The notes under the pieces are model-generated. The model was not told where the DNA came from, made no database searches, and was given only the letters and a program-made list of their open reading frames with translations. Below are positions 7,355 to 15,916 of a stretch of DNA of 64,000 bases, piece by piece (position 1 is the stretch's first letter; every line of letters starts with the position of its first letter). The stretch spans positions 62,001 to 126,000 of the forward strand of contig SUVR01000006.1 of assembly GCA_015061915.1 (NCBI GenBank), written 5' to 3'. Origin of the DNA: Lentisphaerota bacterium. Its GTDB lineage: Bacteria; Verrucomicrobiota; Lentisphaeria; Victivallales; UBA1829. The position numbers were made by a program, and so were the translations under genes.

Positions 7355-10150
7355 ATGGAAAAAAATAAGATCCTACGGGAAGAATTGTGTCTCAATCGCG
7401 GATGGCTGTTTCATGATGGCGATATTGTGGAACTGGCAGCTGATGGCCACAAAAAAGCTTATCTCCAATCAAAAACCCGCTCCACCACCGGTGTGATCTC
7501 GCAGGATTTCAATGATTCGGACTGGCAGCCGGTAAACCTGCCCCACGACTTCGTGACCTCCCGCACCCCGGTCGCAGATGTCCCCGGCTGGTGCGGTTGC
7601 CGCAAACGGGGCGTGGTCTGGTACCGCCGTCATTTCAAGCTGGAAGATTCCGATCGTGGCAAAAATATTGAACTGCTCTTTGAAGGCGCATCCACCCTGG
7701 CAAAAGTTTACTTCAACGGCGCCCCCGTCGTTTCCAGCGAGTGCGGTTACACCTCTTTCCGCTGCGATGTGACCCCAATGGCAGAATACGGCGCCTGCCT
7801 CAATACCATCGCCGTCCGGGTCGATGCGGAATCCGCCCACGAAGGCTGGTGGTACGAAGGCGGCGGTCTTTACCGGGATGTATGGCTGATCAAACGCTCT
7901 GCGTGCCATTTCCTGACGGACGGGATCTATGCCAACCCGGTCAAGGGAGCGGACAGCGTCTGGCACATCCCCTTTGAGGCGGAGATCGGCAATACCGGTA
8001 TGGAAAACAATACCGTAAAAGTTCTTGCGCAACTCATTGCACCGGACGGCAATGTGATCGCCTCCATGGAAAGCTCACCCGCCGCCGCTTCTCTTTTCCA
8101 GACAACAAAGATCTCTATGGATATGACCGCTCCCGCCGACGTGGCGCTCTGGGATCTGGATACCCCCGTTCTCTACACCGTCAAAGCCACACTGCTGGAT
8201 GAAAAAGGAGTCGCTCTGGATGTGACCAATGTCCGCTGCGGATTCCGCACCATTGCGTTCGATCCGGATCACGGCTTCTTCCTGAACGGCAGACACGTCA
8301 AGTTCTACGGCACCTGCAACCATCAGGATCATGCAGGCGTGGGCGTTGCCGTGCCGAAATCCATTGAACGGTTCCGTCTGCTCAAACTCAAAGAAATGGG
8401 CTGCAATGCCTATCGCTGCGCACACAATCCGCCGTCAAAATCCCTGCTGGATCTGTGCGATGAACTGGGGATTATGGTCATGGATGAGACCCGCCATTAC
8501 AGCACGGCGGAAGTCTATCTGGATCAACTTGTCTGGCTGGTCAAGCGGGACCGCAACCACCCCTCCGTGGTCCTCTGGTCCATCCTCAACGAGGAAACAC
8601 CCCTCGCCGGACGTGATGTGGGCTATGAAATGGCACGCAAAATGTGCGGGATCATCAAAAATCTGGATAAAACCCGCTTCACCACCGGCGCTATGAACGG
8701 CGGCTACTTCTCCGACCTGAACGCCACTGTGCCCATGGATGTGACCGGAATCAATTACTGGATCCATTCGTACGATCCCTACCGGGAATTCTGCCCGAAA
8801 AAATGTATTGTCAGCTCCGAAGACGCCTCCGGACTCGCCACCCGCGGCGAAGTCATTACCAATAAAGATGCCAGGACCCTCGCCGATAACGACAGCGAAG
8901 CCGTGCCCTGGGGCGCCAACCAGCGGAAAGCATGGCGGGAGATCGATACCCGCCCGTGGATGGCAGGCTGTTTCGTCTGGACCGGTTTCGATTACCGGGG
9001 CGAACCAACGCCCTATCCGTTCCCCGCAAACAGTTCCTACTTCGGGCTGCTGGATCTGTGCGGTTTCCCGAAAAACTCCTTCTATGTCCGGCAGGCATGG
9101 TGGCGGAAAGATTTGAATGTGCTCAAGATCGCCACCCATTGGAACCGGGATGTGGAAGCAGGTACGCCGCTTCAGGTGCTGGTCATCTCATCCAATGCGG
9201 CGACCGTGGAACTCTCTCTGAACGGCAGAGTCATCGGAAAGCAGCCCACCGATTACTATGAGATGAACACCTTTGAAGTACCGTATGAACCCGGCGTGCT
9301 GAAAGCCGTATCTTATACAGAGGAAGGCTACATTCTCGCCCAGACATCCATTGAAACAACCGGACCTGCGGTGGCACTCAAACTGATCCCGGACCGTACC
9401 CAGATCGCGGACGATGCTTACGATACCATCCCCGTCACTGTCTGCGCCGTGGATGCCGCCGGAAGAACCGTCCCCAACGCCAACAACCCAGTCCGTTTCT
9501 CCATTCTCGGTGATGGCGTGATCAAAGGCGTTGGCAACGGCGACCCAACCAGTCTGGAAAGTGAACTGGCTCCGGAACGCAAGCTCTTCAACGGTCTTGC
9601 GCAGGTCCTGATCCAAGCCACCGTGGACGGCAGAGGAAAAATCACGCTCCATGCCGAAGCAGATGGTCTGGCGTCCGCCGAAACGGTCATCACGATTCTG
9701 CCTGGAACGGCAGACCGGAAATACGTGGGCAATCCTCCCCGGTTCCGGGCGTTCACCGACTGGATCCGGTCCTCCTTCTTCAAGGAAAAGCCCGATCCCA
9801 ATCTGTTTGTGGGTGAGGACGACATGAACTCGTGGGAACGGATCACCCCCGGACCCGGCATTCTCTTCACCGCAAAAGATGAGGCATATATGCTCTTCCG
9901 TGCCACGCTTCCGGATGAAGATCTGCGCGGGAAGTCCCTGATCTTCCGCAATCTCTGGGGCAAGGCGGAAGTCTATTACGGCGGAAAACTGCTCGCATCC
10001 AAACCGGACTACTACGGCGATGTCTGCCGCGTCAAATTGCCGGAGGAATATGTGGAAGACCGCCTTCTCACCCTCATTCTGGAAGCAGACCTGCGGAATT
10101 CCGGCGCTCAGCTTGGTTTCCATGATCAAGTCATTCTGGAAGAAAACTGA
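7355..10150 (+). CDS. Glycoside hydrolase family 2 (beta-galactosidase/glucuronidase-like)
   Basis: This 931-residue cytoplasmic protein has the GH2 order: jelly-roll sugar-binding domain (LPHDFVTSR, GVVWYRRHF), immunoglobulin-like domain, TIM barrel, then extra beta domains. The acid/base is the Glu of WSILNEET (E413), and the nucleophile is probably the Glu of IVSSEDASG (E489) after the conserved NYWIHSYDP stretch. The final 250 residues include a Big/DUF4982-like sandwich and a last jelly-roll. There is no signal peptide. ATG at 7355 follows GGAAAGG; a GTG 12 bases upstream is possible. Exact specificity (galactoside, glucuronide or other) is not decided. The GH78 gene follows after 17 bases. 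Confidence 0.9.
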   Translation: MEKNKILREELCLNRGWLFHDGDIVELAADGHKKAYLQSKTRSTTGVISQDFNDSDWQPVNLPHDFVTSRTPVADVPGWCGCRKRGVVWYRRHFKLEDSDRGKNIELLFEGASTLAKVYFNGAPVVSSECGYTSFRCDVTPMAEYGACLNTIAVRVDAESAHEGWWYEGGGLYRDVWLIKRSACHFLTDGIYANPVKGADSVWHIPFEAEIGNTGMENNTVKVLAQLIAPDGNVIASMESSPAAASLFQTTKISMDMTAPADVALWDLDTPVLYTVKATLLDEKGVALDVTNVRCGFRTIAFDPDHGFFLNGRHVKFYGTCNHQDHAGVGVAVPKSIERFRLLKLKEMGCNAYRCAHNPPSKSLLDLCDELGIMVMDETRHYSTAEVYLDQLVWLVKRDRNHPSVVLWSILNEETPLAGRDVGYEMARKMCGIIKNLDKTRFTTGAMNGGYFSDLNATVPMDVTGINYWIHSYDPYREFCPKKCIVSSEDASGLATRGEVITNKDARTLADNDSEAVPWGANQRKAWREIDTRPWMAGCFVWTGFDYRGEPTPYPFPANSSYFGLLDLCGFPKNSFYVRQAWWRKDLNVLKIATHWNRDVEAGTPLQVLVISSNAATVELSLNGRVIGKQPTDYYEMNTFEVPYEPGVLKAVSYTEEGYILAQTSIETTGPAVALKLIPDRTQIADDAYDTIPVTVCAVDAAGRTVPNANNPVRFSILGDGVIKGVGNGDPTSLESELAPERKLFNGLAQVLIQATVDGRGKITLHAEADGLASAETVITILPGTADRKYVGNPPRFRAFTDWIRSSFFKEKPDPNLFVGEDDMNSWERITPGPGILFTAKDEAYMLFRATLPDEDLRGKSLIFRNLWGKAEVYYGGKLLASKPDYYGDVCRVKLPEEYVEDRLLTLILEADLRNSGAQLGFHDQVILEEN

Positions 10151-10167
10151 TATTTTGAGGTAAATTT

Positions 10168-12624
10168 ATGAATAAAATCGAACGCATACGCACCGCTCCG
10201 GCGGATGCAAGAAACGGAAATATCTACCTTCAGTACGACATTGAAAAGAACAAGACCGCATGGATCTGGTATCCCCGGGAAACACCGCCGGATGTGCCTG
10301 TTTCCCACGGTCAGCAGATCCATTGCATCGAAAAGCAGAAGTGCGGCGGGTTGGTGGAATTTCAAAACACCTTCACGCTGGAAGAAGACATCGAAACGGT
10401 GCTGCATATCTCTGCGGACAACCGGTTTGAAGCATCACTGGACGGCGAATTTTTCGGCGCCGGTCCCGATCGCTGCGATCTGAACCACTGGTCCTTCGGC
10501 TCGTACAAAGTCAAGCTGGAAAAAGGCACGCACACACTCAGCGTTCTCTGCTGGCATTTCCGGGCGGATCTGGAAGTGCCTTCCGCACAATTTTCGTTCA
10601 ATCCCGAATTCATCCTCGGCTGCTCCGATCCGGAATACGCAAAGATCTTCAATACCGGCGTGGCGGAATGGCTCGTCCGGAAATATGACGGTCTTTCTTT
10701 TCAGGGGTTCCTGCTGCCCAATGACAACTTCTGGCGGGGCGCACCCATCACCCATTATTCCGTGATTTCCGCCGACCGCTTCTTTCAGCAGAACGAATAC
10801 AAAAAGGCAGAGATCGTACTCGGTCCCTTCTGGGACAACCATGGCGGTGCCACATTTGCCGGACCAAAACTGTTCCCCTCCGATCTGCCCGAACAGCTCC
10901 GGGTATTCAACGACCTGAAAGGATGCACGATCCGTGCGGTCTTCCGAAACAGCTGCGGTCTGGAAGTCCCTGTGACGAATGAACATACATCCGATCCCGC
11001 CGTTGCCGCGTGGCAGGAGGCGATCGACAACGGCACGAAAATGGTCGTTCCCGCCGATACCGAACTGGCGGTGCTGGTGGACCTGAACAATTACTACTGC
11101 GGTTTCTCCGCTGCAACGCTGGATGGCGGCGACAGCGACTCTCTCATCCGTATGGTTTGGGCAGAATCCCTTTATAACGAAAAAGATACGAAGGACGACC
11201 GCAGCAAAGTTCTCGGCAAAAAGTTCTGCCAGTATTCCAACGGTAACATCTTCAACCGGCTGGACGGATCGGAACACGATTTCCGCACCTTCTGGTGGTG
11301 TGCCGGCAGATACCTGCTGCTCCACTTCAAGAGCGGCGCCGCTCCGATCAAAGTAAAAAAGATCGGGTTCATCGAGTCCCGTTACCCTATGGAGATGGAG
11401 TCGTCCATCACGTTCCCGGACAATAACCTGAACCGGGTCATCCCCATGATGTTCCGGGGCTTGCAGATGTGTTCCCACGAGACCTACATGGACTGCCCCT
11501 ACTACGAACAGCTCATGTACGTGGGCGATACCCGGCTGGAATGTCTTGCAACTTATGTTACGGTCAAAGATCACCGTCTGCCGAAACGGGCGGTGGACCT
11601 TTTCAACTGGTCACGGTCGGATTGGGACGGCATGGTGGCGGAACGGTATCCGTGCTGTGGTCCCCAGCTCAGCTGTACGTTCAGTATGATCTGGACTTAT
11701 ATGCTCAAGGATTACCATATGTACCGGGGGCTGGAGAAAAAAGATCTGTTGGCGCTCCGGGATTCCGTCCGGAACATGATCCACATTCTGCACGATCAGT
11801 ACACCAACGAGGCAGGCTTGATCGAACATCTCCCCGGCTGGTCCTTTGTGGACTGGGTCCGTGGCTGGGGCGGCGGCAGACCGAACTCCGCACCAAACGG
11901 AGCGGTCACAGCGATCTACAATCTCTTCTACCTCGGCGCGGTCAAGACCGCCATGGAACTGGAAGAGGAAGGTTCTTTTCTGCAGCTCCACTTCAAGGAA
12001 CTTTATGAACAGGCGAAAGCCGCCATTATCAAGGCATTTTACGAACCGGAAAAACATCTGTTTGCCGACGACTTGGAACACACCAGGTACAGCCGTCACG
12101 CCCAGTGTCTGGCGCTGCTTTTTGATGCACTGGAAGGGGATGAAGCGATCGCCTGTCTGGATCAGACCATGACCCGGACCGATCTGGCGGAACCCACGAT
12201 CTATTTCTCCCACTATCTTTTTGAAACCCTGGGCAAATTCGGACGCGGCGGCGAGATCGCGGACCGCATGAATGTCTGGCTGGATCAGGTGGATCTGGGG
12301 GCAACGACACCGTGGGAATGTCCGGAACCTTCCCGGTCGGACTGCCACGCGTGGGGCGCACATCCGCTCTTCCACTATTACTCCACCATTGTAGGGATCC
12401 GTCCTGCCTCACCCGGTTTCAAAACGGTACGGATCACCCCGCAACTGGGCAGGCTGCCGCACGTGGAAGGAAAAATGGTCCATCCCGCCGGATCGATTGT
12501 GTTCGATCTGACGAATCAATCGGGCGTGATCAGAGGAAAAATCACCCTGCCGGAAGGCATCACGGGCGAGTTTGTGCAGAACGGCACGGTCAAAGCCCTG
12601 AATCCGGGCGAAAATGTGATCTGA
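10168..12624 (+). CDS. Alpha-L-rhamnosidase-like glycosidase (GH78)
   Basis: The 818-residue protein resembles family GH78: N-terminal beta-sandwich domains with a RADLEVPS stretch, then an (alpha/alpha)6 barrel with MDCPYYEQLMYVGDTRLE, the position where GH78 enzymes carry the DCPxR(D/E)E general-acid motif, and a C-terminal sandwich beginning near PASPGFKTVRITPQLG. It lacks a signal peptide. Rhamnosidases release terminal L-rhamnose from plant or bacterial glycans. The acid motif is not canonical (YYEQ rather than QRDE), so the substrate may differ. GAGG precedes the ATG. It forms an operon with the GH2 gene, suggesting both act on the same imported oligosaccharide. Confidence 0.85.
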   Translation: MNKIERIRTAPADARNGNIYLQYDIEKNKTAWIWYPRETPPDVPVSHGQQIHCIEKQKCGGLVEFQNTFTLEEDIETVLHISADNRFEASLDGEFFGAGPDRCDLNHWSFGSYKVKLEKGTHTLSVLCWHFRADLEVPSAQFSFNPEFILGCSDPEYAKIFNTGVAEWLVRKYDGLSFQGFLLPNDNFWRGAPITHYSVISADRFFQQNEYKKAEIVLGPFWDNHGGATFAGPKLFPSDLPEQLRVFNDLKGCTIRAVFRNSCGLEVPVTNEHTSDPAVAAWQEAIDNGTKMVVPADTELAVLVDLNNYYCGFSAATLDGGDSDSLIRMVWAESLYNEKDTKDDRSKVLGKKFCQYSNGNIFNRLDGSEHDFRTFWWCAGRYLLLHFKSGAAPIKVKKIGFIESRYPMEMESSITFPDNNLNRVIPMMFRGLQMCSHETYMDCPYYEQLMYVGDTRLECLATYVTVKDHRLPKRAVDLFNWSRSDWDGMVAERYPCCGPQLSCTFSMIWTYMLKDYHMYRGLEKKDLLALRDSVRNMIHILHDQYTNEAGLIEHLPGWSFVDWVRGWGGGRPNSAPNGAVTAIYNLFYLGAVKTAMELEEEGSFLQLHFKELYEQAKAAIIKAFYEPEKHLFADDLEHTRYSRHAQCLALLFDALEGDEAIACLDQTMTRTDLAEPTIYFSHYLFETLGKFGRGGEIADRMNVWLDQVDLGATTPWECPEPSRSDCHAWGAHPLFHYYSTIVGIRPASPGFKTVRITPQLGRLPHVEGKMVHPAGSIVFDLTNQSGVIRGKITLPEGITGEFVQNGTVKALNPGENVI

Positions 12625-12638
12625 AAAAACAGGATCGC

Positions 12639-13316
12639 TCAAAGTTCATCAAAGCCGATGATCTCCATACCGAGGTCATTGGCTTTTTTCAGCATCCGTT
12701 CCAGCCAGGCGGTTTTCATGTGGACGTGCTGCGCGTTTTCGCTGATCCCGTGGGAGAAGAAGACGATCAGTTTATCTTCTGCCGCCGCCCGCTCCAGAGC
12801 GGCATCCAGGTTTTCCACCGTCGTTTCATAATATTCCCCGATCCCATTGCCGCCGAGGGAGATGGGAAGATTTTTCATATCCAGATAGGCATGATCCTGG
12901 TCCGCGATCCAATATCCTTTTGCGGGACAGGGGGAAAGCCCTGCACGGAAACGGCGGAAGTACGGTGCCAACAGCTGATCCGTCTCCTCCGAATGGCGGT
13001 TGTTGGGATAGGCAAAGGATCCGATCCGGATTCCGGCGGCACGGCACGGCTCCAGCTGGGGCAGGACCTGCTCCGCCAGATAAGCATCAATACCCTGTTC
13101 CGGAATGAACGGGATCGCATCTGCGTGGCTGACCGTGTGCAGACCGAGGCTGTGTCCGGCAGACTGGATCGTTTTCATAGCATCCAGCATGGCGTCATCC
13201 ACCGTTCCGGAGAAGAAAAAAGTGGCGTGCGCCCCGTATTTCGCAAACAGCGGCAGAACAGGGATCCATTGCTTGTAAACGCCGTCATCAAAGGTCAAAC
13301 AAACTTTCCCGCTCAT
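12639..13316 (-). CDS. Polysaccharide deacetylase family protein
   Basis: The 225-residue protein carries the NodB-domain motifs TFDDG (about residue 8), HTVSHAD (about residue 60, metal His pair), FAYPNN and a C-terminal FFSHGISE. No signal peptide is present. It is only distantly similar to the deacetylase at 4989-5801. It is the last gene of a minus-strand operon with GmhB and the repeat protein (gaps 12 and 29 bases), which may point to cell-surface glycan work. Confidence 0.87.
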   Translation of the reverse strand: MSGKVCLTFDDGVYKQWIPVLPLFAKYGAHATFFFSGTVDDAMLDAMKTIQSAGHSLGLHTVSHADAIPFIPEQGIDAYLAEQVLPQLEPCRAAGIRIGSFAYPNNRHSEETDQLLAPYFRRFRAGLSPCPAKGYWIADQDHAYLDMKNLPISLGGNGIGEYYETTVENLDAALERAAAEDKLIVFFSHGISENAQHVHMKTAWLERMLKKANDLGMEIIGFDEL

Positions 13317-13328
13317 AAAATAACTCCT

Positions 13329-13748
13329 TTACTTTGTGGAAGTTCCGCGATTTCTTCCGGATGCATCACGATAGGTGGTGCGTCCGTTTCCATTATCCGT
13401 AGATGTACCGGTGATACGCCCGGATGCGTCCCGGTAGGTGGTACGATTGCCGTTGGTTGTGGCTGTACCGGTGATACGCCCGCTGGCATCCCGGTAGGTG
13501 GTGCGGTTGCCATTGGTTGCAGCACTCCCCGCCATACGCCCGGAAGCGTCCCGGTAGGTGGTGCGGTTTCCGTTTTGCGTGGCACTTCCCGCCATACGCC
13601 CGCTGGCATCACGGTAGATGGTACGGTTACCGTTTTGTGTGGCACTTCCCGCCATACGCCCGCTGCCATCCCGATAGGTGGTACGTTCAACAGCTGTAAG
13701 CGTCAGAGTCAGAGCGGCAGTAAAAACAGCGATCAGAATTGTTTTCAT
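13329..13748 (-). CDS. Secreted YRDASGR-repeat protein
   Basis: The 139-residue product has a cleavable signal peptide (MKTILIAVFTAALTLTLTA) followed almost entirely by about six tandem 20-residue units of the pattern RTTYRDASGRxxGxxxxNGN. The start was placed at the second in-frame ATG (13748) because AGGAG lies 6 bases before it. Each unit would make a short beta hairpin or turn, as in other secreted beta-repeat proteins. No catalytic domain is present, and the function is unknown; a structural or surface-adhesive role is only a guess. Confidence 0.8.
   Translation of the reverse strand: MKTILIAVFTAALTLTLTAVERTTYRDGSGRMAGSATQNGNRTIYRDASGRMAGSATQNGNRTTYRDASGRMAGSAATNGNRTTYRDASGRITGTATTNGNRTTYRDASGRITGTSTDNGNGRTTYRDASGRNRGTSTK
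13340..13690 (-). repeat. 60-bp tandem coding repeat
   Basis: About 5.8 units of 60 bp, one per 20-residue protein repeat. Units differ mostly by single substitutions, and the most alike are the middle ones, consistent with recent unequal recombination or slippage. All units stay in frame. Confidence 0.9.
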
Positions 13749-13777
13749 AATGTTCTCCTTTTTTTTGTGATTTGTGT

Positions 13778-14344
13778 TCAATCCATCCGTCTGACCAGAG
13801 CTGCGACCGCCTCTCCGATATTCTTTGCATCGATCACGGTCACGCCGGGATATTCAGGCAGTTCCTGCGTTTCTCCGTACCCGGTCCGGACCAGCGCCAC
13901 TGCAGAACAACCGGCATTGACACCCGCTTCAAGATCGGTTAAACGGTCACCGATCATAAAAGAATTTTTCACATCCAGATCGTGTTCCTCTGCGGCTTTC
14001 AGGATCATCCCCGGTCCCGGCTTGCGACAGGAACATTCCCGGGTGTATTCCGGCACGATCCCTTTTGCATGATGAGGACAATAATAATATCCATCCAGCG
14101 CAACACCCTGTTCTGCAAGGAGTTCTTCCACTTTTGCATGAACCGCTTTCAAATCTTCCATTTTAAACTTCCCTTTGGCAAGACCTGCCTGATTGGAAAT
14201 GAGGAACACCTTTCTGCCAACGCTGTGAGCAAGTTTGATCGCCTCAACAGCTCCGGAGCAGAGACGCACTCTTGCCGGATCGCAGAGGTAGTCCTCCTCC
14301 TCGATCAACACGCCGTCACGATCCAGAAAACACGCTTTATACAT
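13778..14344 (-). CDS. gmhB: D-glycero-D-manno-heptose 1,7-bisphosphate phosphatase-like HAD phosphatase
   Basis: The 188-residue protein has the HAD motifs of GmhB: DRDGVL (about residue 8, nucleophile Asp), SNQAGLAKG, a zinc loop with CPHH followed by CSCRKP, and MIGDRLTDLEAG. GmhB removes the 1-phosphate during synthesis of the heptose of LPS inner core or S-layer glycans, in the cytoplasm. A related histidinol-phosphate phosphatase has the same fold, but the spacing favours GmhB. It is the first gene of a three-gene operon. Confidence 0.88.
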   Translation of the reverse strand: MYKACFLDRDGVLIEEEDYLCDPARVRLCSGAVEAIKLAHSVGRKVFLISNQAGLAKGKFKMEDLKAVHAKVEELLAEQGVALDGYYYCPHHAKGIVPEYTRECSCRKPGPGMILKAAEEHDLDVKNSFMIGDRLTDLEAGVNAGCSAVALVRTGYGETQELPEYPGVTVIDAKNIGEAVAALVRRMD

Positions 14345-14417
14345 GGCAATATCCTTTCATTATTTCAAAATCCGCCATAAGATATACCCAAAAATGCGAA
14401 ATGTAAAGCATCCGGGG

Positions 14418-14446
14418 TTGAAAAAAACAAAAAATCATGTTATGTT
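14418..14446 (+). promoter_or_regulatory. Promoter of class II aldolase gene
   Basis: TTGAAA (14418-14423), a 17 bp spacer and TATGTT (14441-14446), about 43 bases before the ATG. Confidence 0.6.
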
Positions 14447-14488
14447 ATAGGAGCAAGTTTTTTCAACAATTATAACACGGAGTTTGAC

Positions 14489-15781
14489 ATGAGCAGAATC
14501 AACTACGAACATCCGGCGGACCAGATCGTCCGCTACATGAAACGGATCTATGACTACGGTATGACCACCACCAGCGGCGGCAACCTCTCGATCCTGGACG
14601 AAAACGGCGATATGTGGATCAGCCCCAGCGGCGTTGACAAAGGGACCCTGACTCCGGCAGACATCATGTGCGTCAAGGCAGACGGCACCATTATCGGCAA
14701 ACACAAACCCTCCTGCGAATATCCGTTCCATCAGGGGATCTATAAAGCCCGTCCCGAAGCCCGCGCTGTCGTTCACGCACATCCTCCCATGCTGGTTGCC
14801 TGGTCTCTCGCAAAGATCGTTCCCGGCATGAGCATCATCCCCGGCGCAAAAGATATTGTGGAAGCTCCCGGTATGGCAGGCTACGGCTGCCCCGGTTCCC
14901 AGATCCTCGGCGATAAGATCCAGGCGGAATTCGCCAAAGGTTACAAGGCGCTCCTGCTCGAAAACCACGGTGCAGTGGTCTGCGGCACCTCCCTTGCCGA
15001 TGCCTTCCGCCGTTTTGAGACCTACGATTACACCGCACGGATCGCCAGCAACGCCAACCTCCTCGGCGGAATCAACAATCTTTCCGATGATGAGATCGCA
15101 GAAGCCCTGACAGACCGTAACGGCGCCTTCACACAAGTCGCTCCCACCCAGCCCGGCGTAGAAGAACTTGCCATCCGCAAGACGATCTGTGATATGACCC
15201 GCCGCGCCTACCGTCAGAAACTCTTTACCTGCGCCGACGGCACCTGCGCCATCCGTACCAAAGACGGCTTCATCATGACCTCGAAAAATGCCGACCGCGG
15301 CGACATCCAGCCGGATGAACTCATTGCTGTCAAGGGAACGGAATACAGCGGCGATATGGGGCTGGAAAACAACACTTGGCTGGTCAAGAAAATCTTTGAC
15401 GAACAGCCGGAACTCAACGCCCTGATCTTTGCCCACCCCGCCGCCATGACCGCATACGGCGCCGCACGGGTCACCTTCGATACCCGTCTGATTCCGGAAA
15501 GCTATCTGCTCCTCCGCGAAATGCCTGCGTTCGACTTTGGCACGGACTTCCGCACCCCGGAAAAAATCACGCAGACCATCTCCCCCCGTATGCCCGTTGT
15601 GCTGGTCAAGAATGACTTTATCCTGACTGCCGGTGCAAACCTGCTTCAGGCTCTGGACCGTCTGGAAGTGGCGGAATACAGTGCACAGGGCGCCATCACC
15701 GCCTCCAAACTGGGCGACCTCAAGCTTATGGGCGATGACGCGATTCAGGACATCATTACGGCATTCAACCTGATCCCGTAA
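14489..15781 (+). CDS. Tandem class II aldolase/adducin domain protein
   Basis: The 430-residue protein contains two class II aldolase folds. The first (about 5-215) keeps the full metal site: SCEYPFHQGIY, VVHAHPP and LLENHGAV. The second (about 235-430) is degenerate, keeping only LIFAHPAA. Single-domain relatives cleave fuculose-, rhamnulose- or ribulose-phosphates with Zn2+. Because GH78 rhamnosidase lies 2 kb upstream, rhamnulose- or fuculose-phosphate is a plausible but unproven substrate. GGAG precedes the ATG; a terminator follows. Confidence 0.85.
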   Translation: MSRINYEHPADQIVRYMKRIYDYGMTTTSGGNLSILDENGDMWISPSGVDKGTLTPADIMCVKADGTIIGKHKPSCEYPFHQGIYKARPEARAVVHAHPPMLVAWSLAKIVPGMSIIPGAKDIVEAPGMAGYGCPGSQILGDKIQAEFAKGYKALLLENHGAVVCGTSLADAFRRFETYDYTARIASNANLLGGINNLSDDEIAEALTDRNGAFTQVAPTQPGVEELAIRKTICDMTRRAYRQKLFTCADGTCAIRTKDGFIMTSKNADRGDIQPDELIAVKGTEYSGDMGLENNTWLVKKIFDEQPELNALIFAHPAAMTAYGAARVTFDTRLIPESYLLLREMPAFDFGTDFRTPEKITQTISPRMPVVLVKNDFILTAGANLLQALDRLEVAEYSAQGAITASKLGDLKLMGDDAIQDIITAFNLIP

Positions 15782-15803
15782 ACTGTCCCCCCGGTCATTA
15801 CAA

Positions 15804-15838
15804 GGCGCTGCAGCTTTCTGTTGCGGCGTCTTTTTTTT
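15804..15838 (+). terminator. Terminator after class II aldolase
   Basis: GGCGCTGCAG (15804-15813) pairs, with three G-U pairs, to TTGCGGCGTC (15821-15830), followed by eight T residues. Confidence 0.8.
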
Positions 15839-15848
15839 GTGCAAACGC

Positions 15849-15878
15849 TTGATTTTTCTCTTTTATGATGTATATTAT
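15849..15878 (+). promoter_or_regulatory. Promoter of typA-abcF
   Basis: TTGATT (15849-15854), an 18 bp spacer and TATTAT (15873-15878), 39 bases before the ATG of typA. Confidence 0.55.
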
Positions 15879-15916
15879 ACGCCTGAAAAAATTTACCCGC
15901 ACCGGAGAAAATATTT

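Noticed and set aside
13340-13690. 60-bp repeats that might be a CRISPR array
   Set aside because: No spacers; repeats are contiguous, in frame and encode a signal-peptide-bearing protein.
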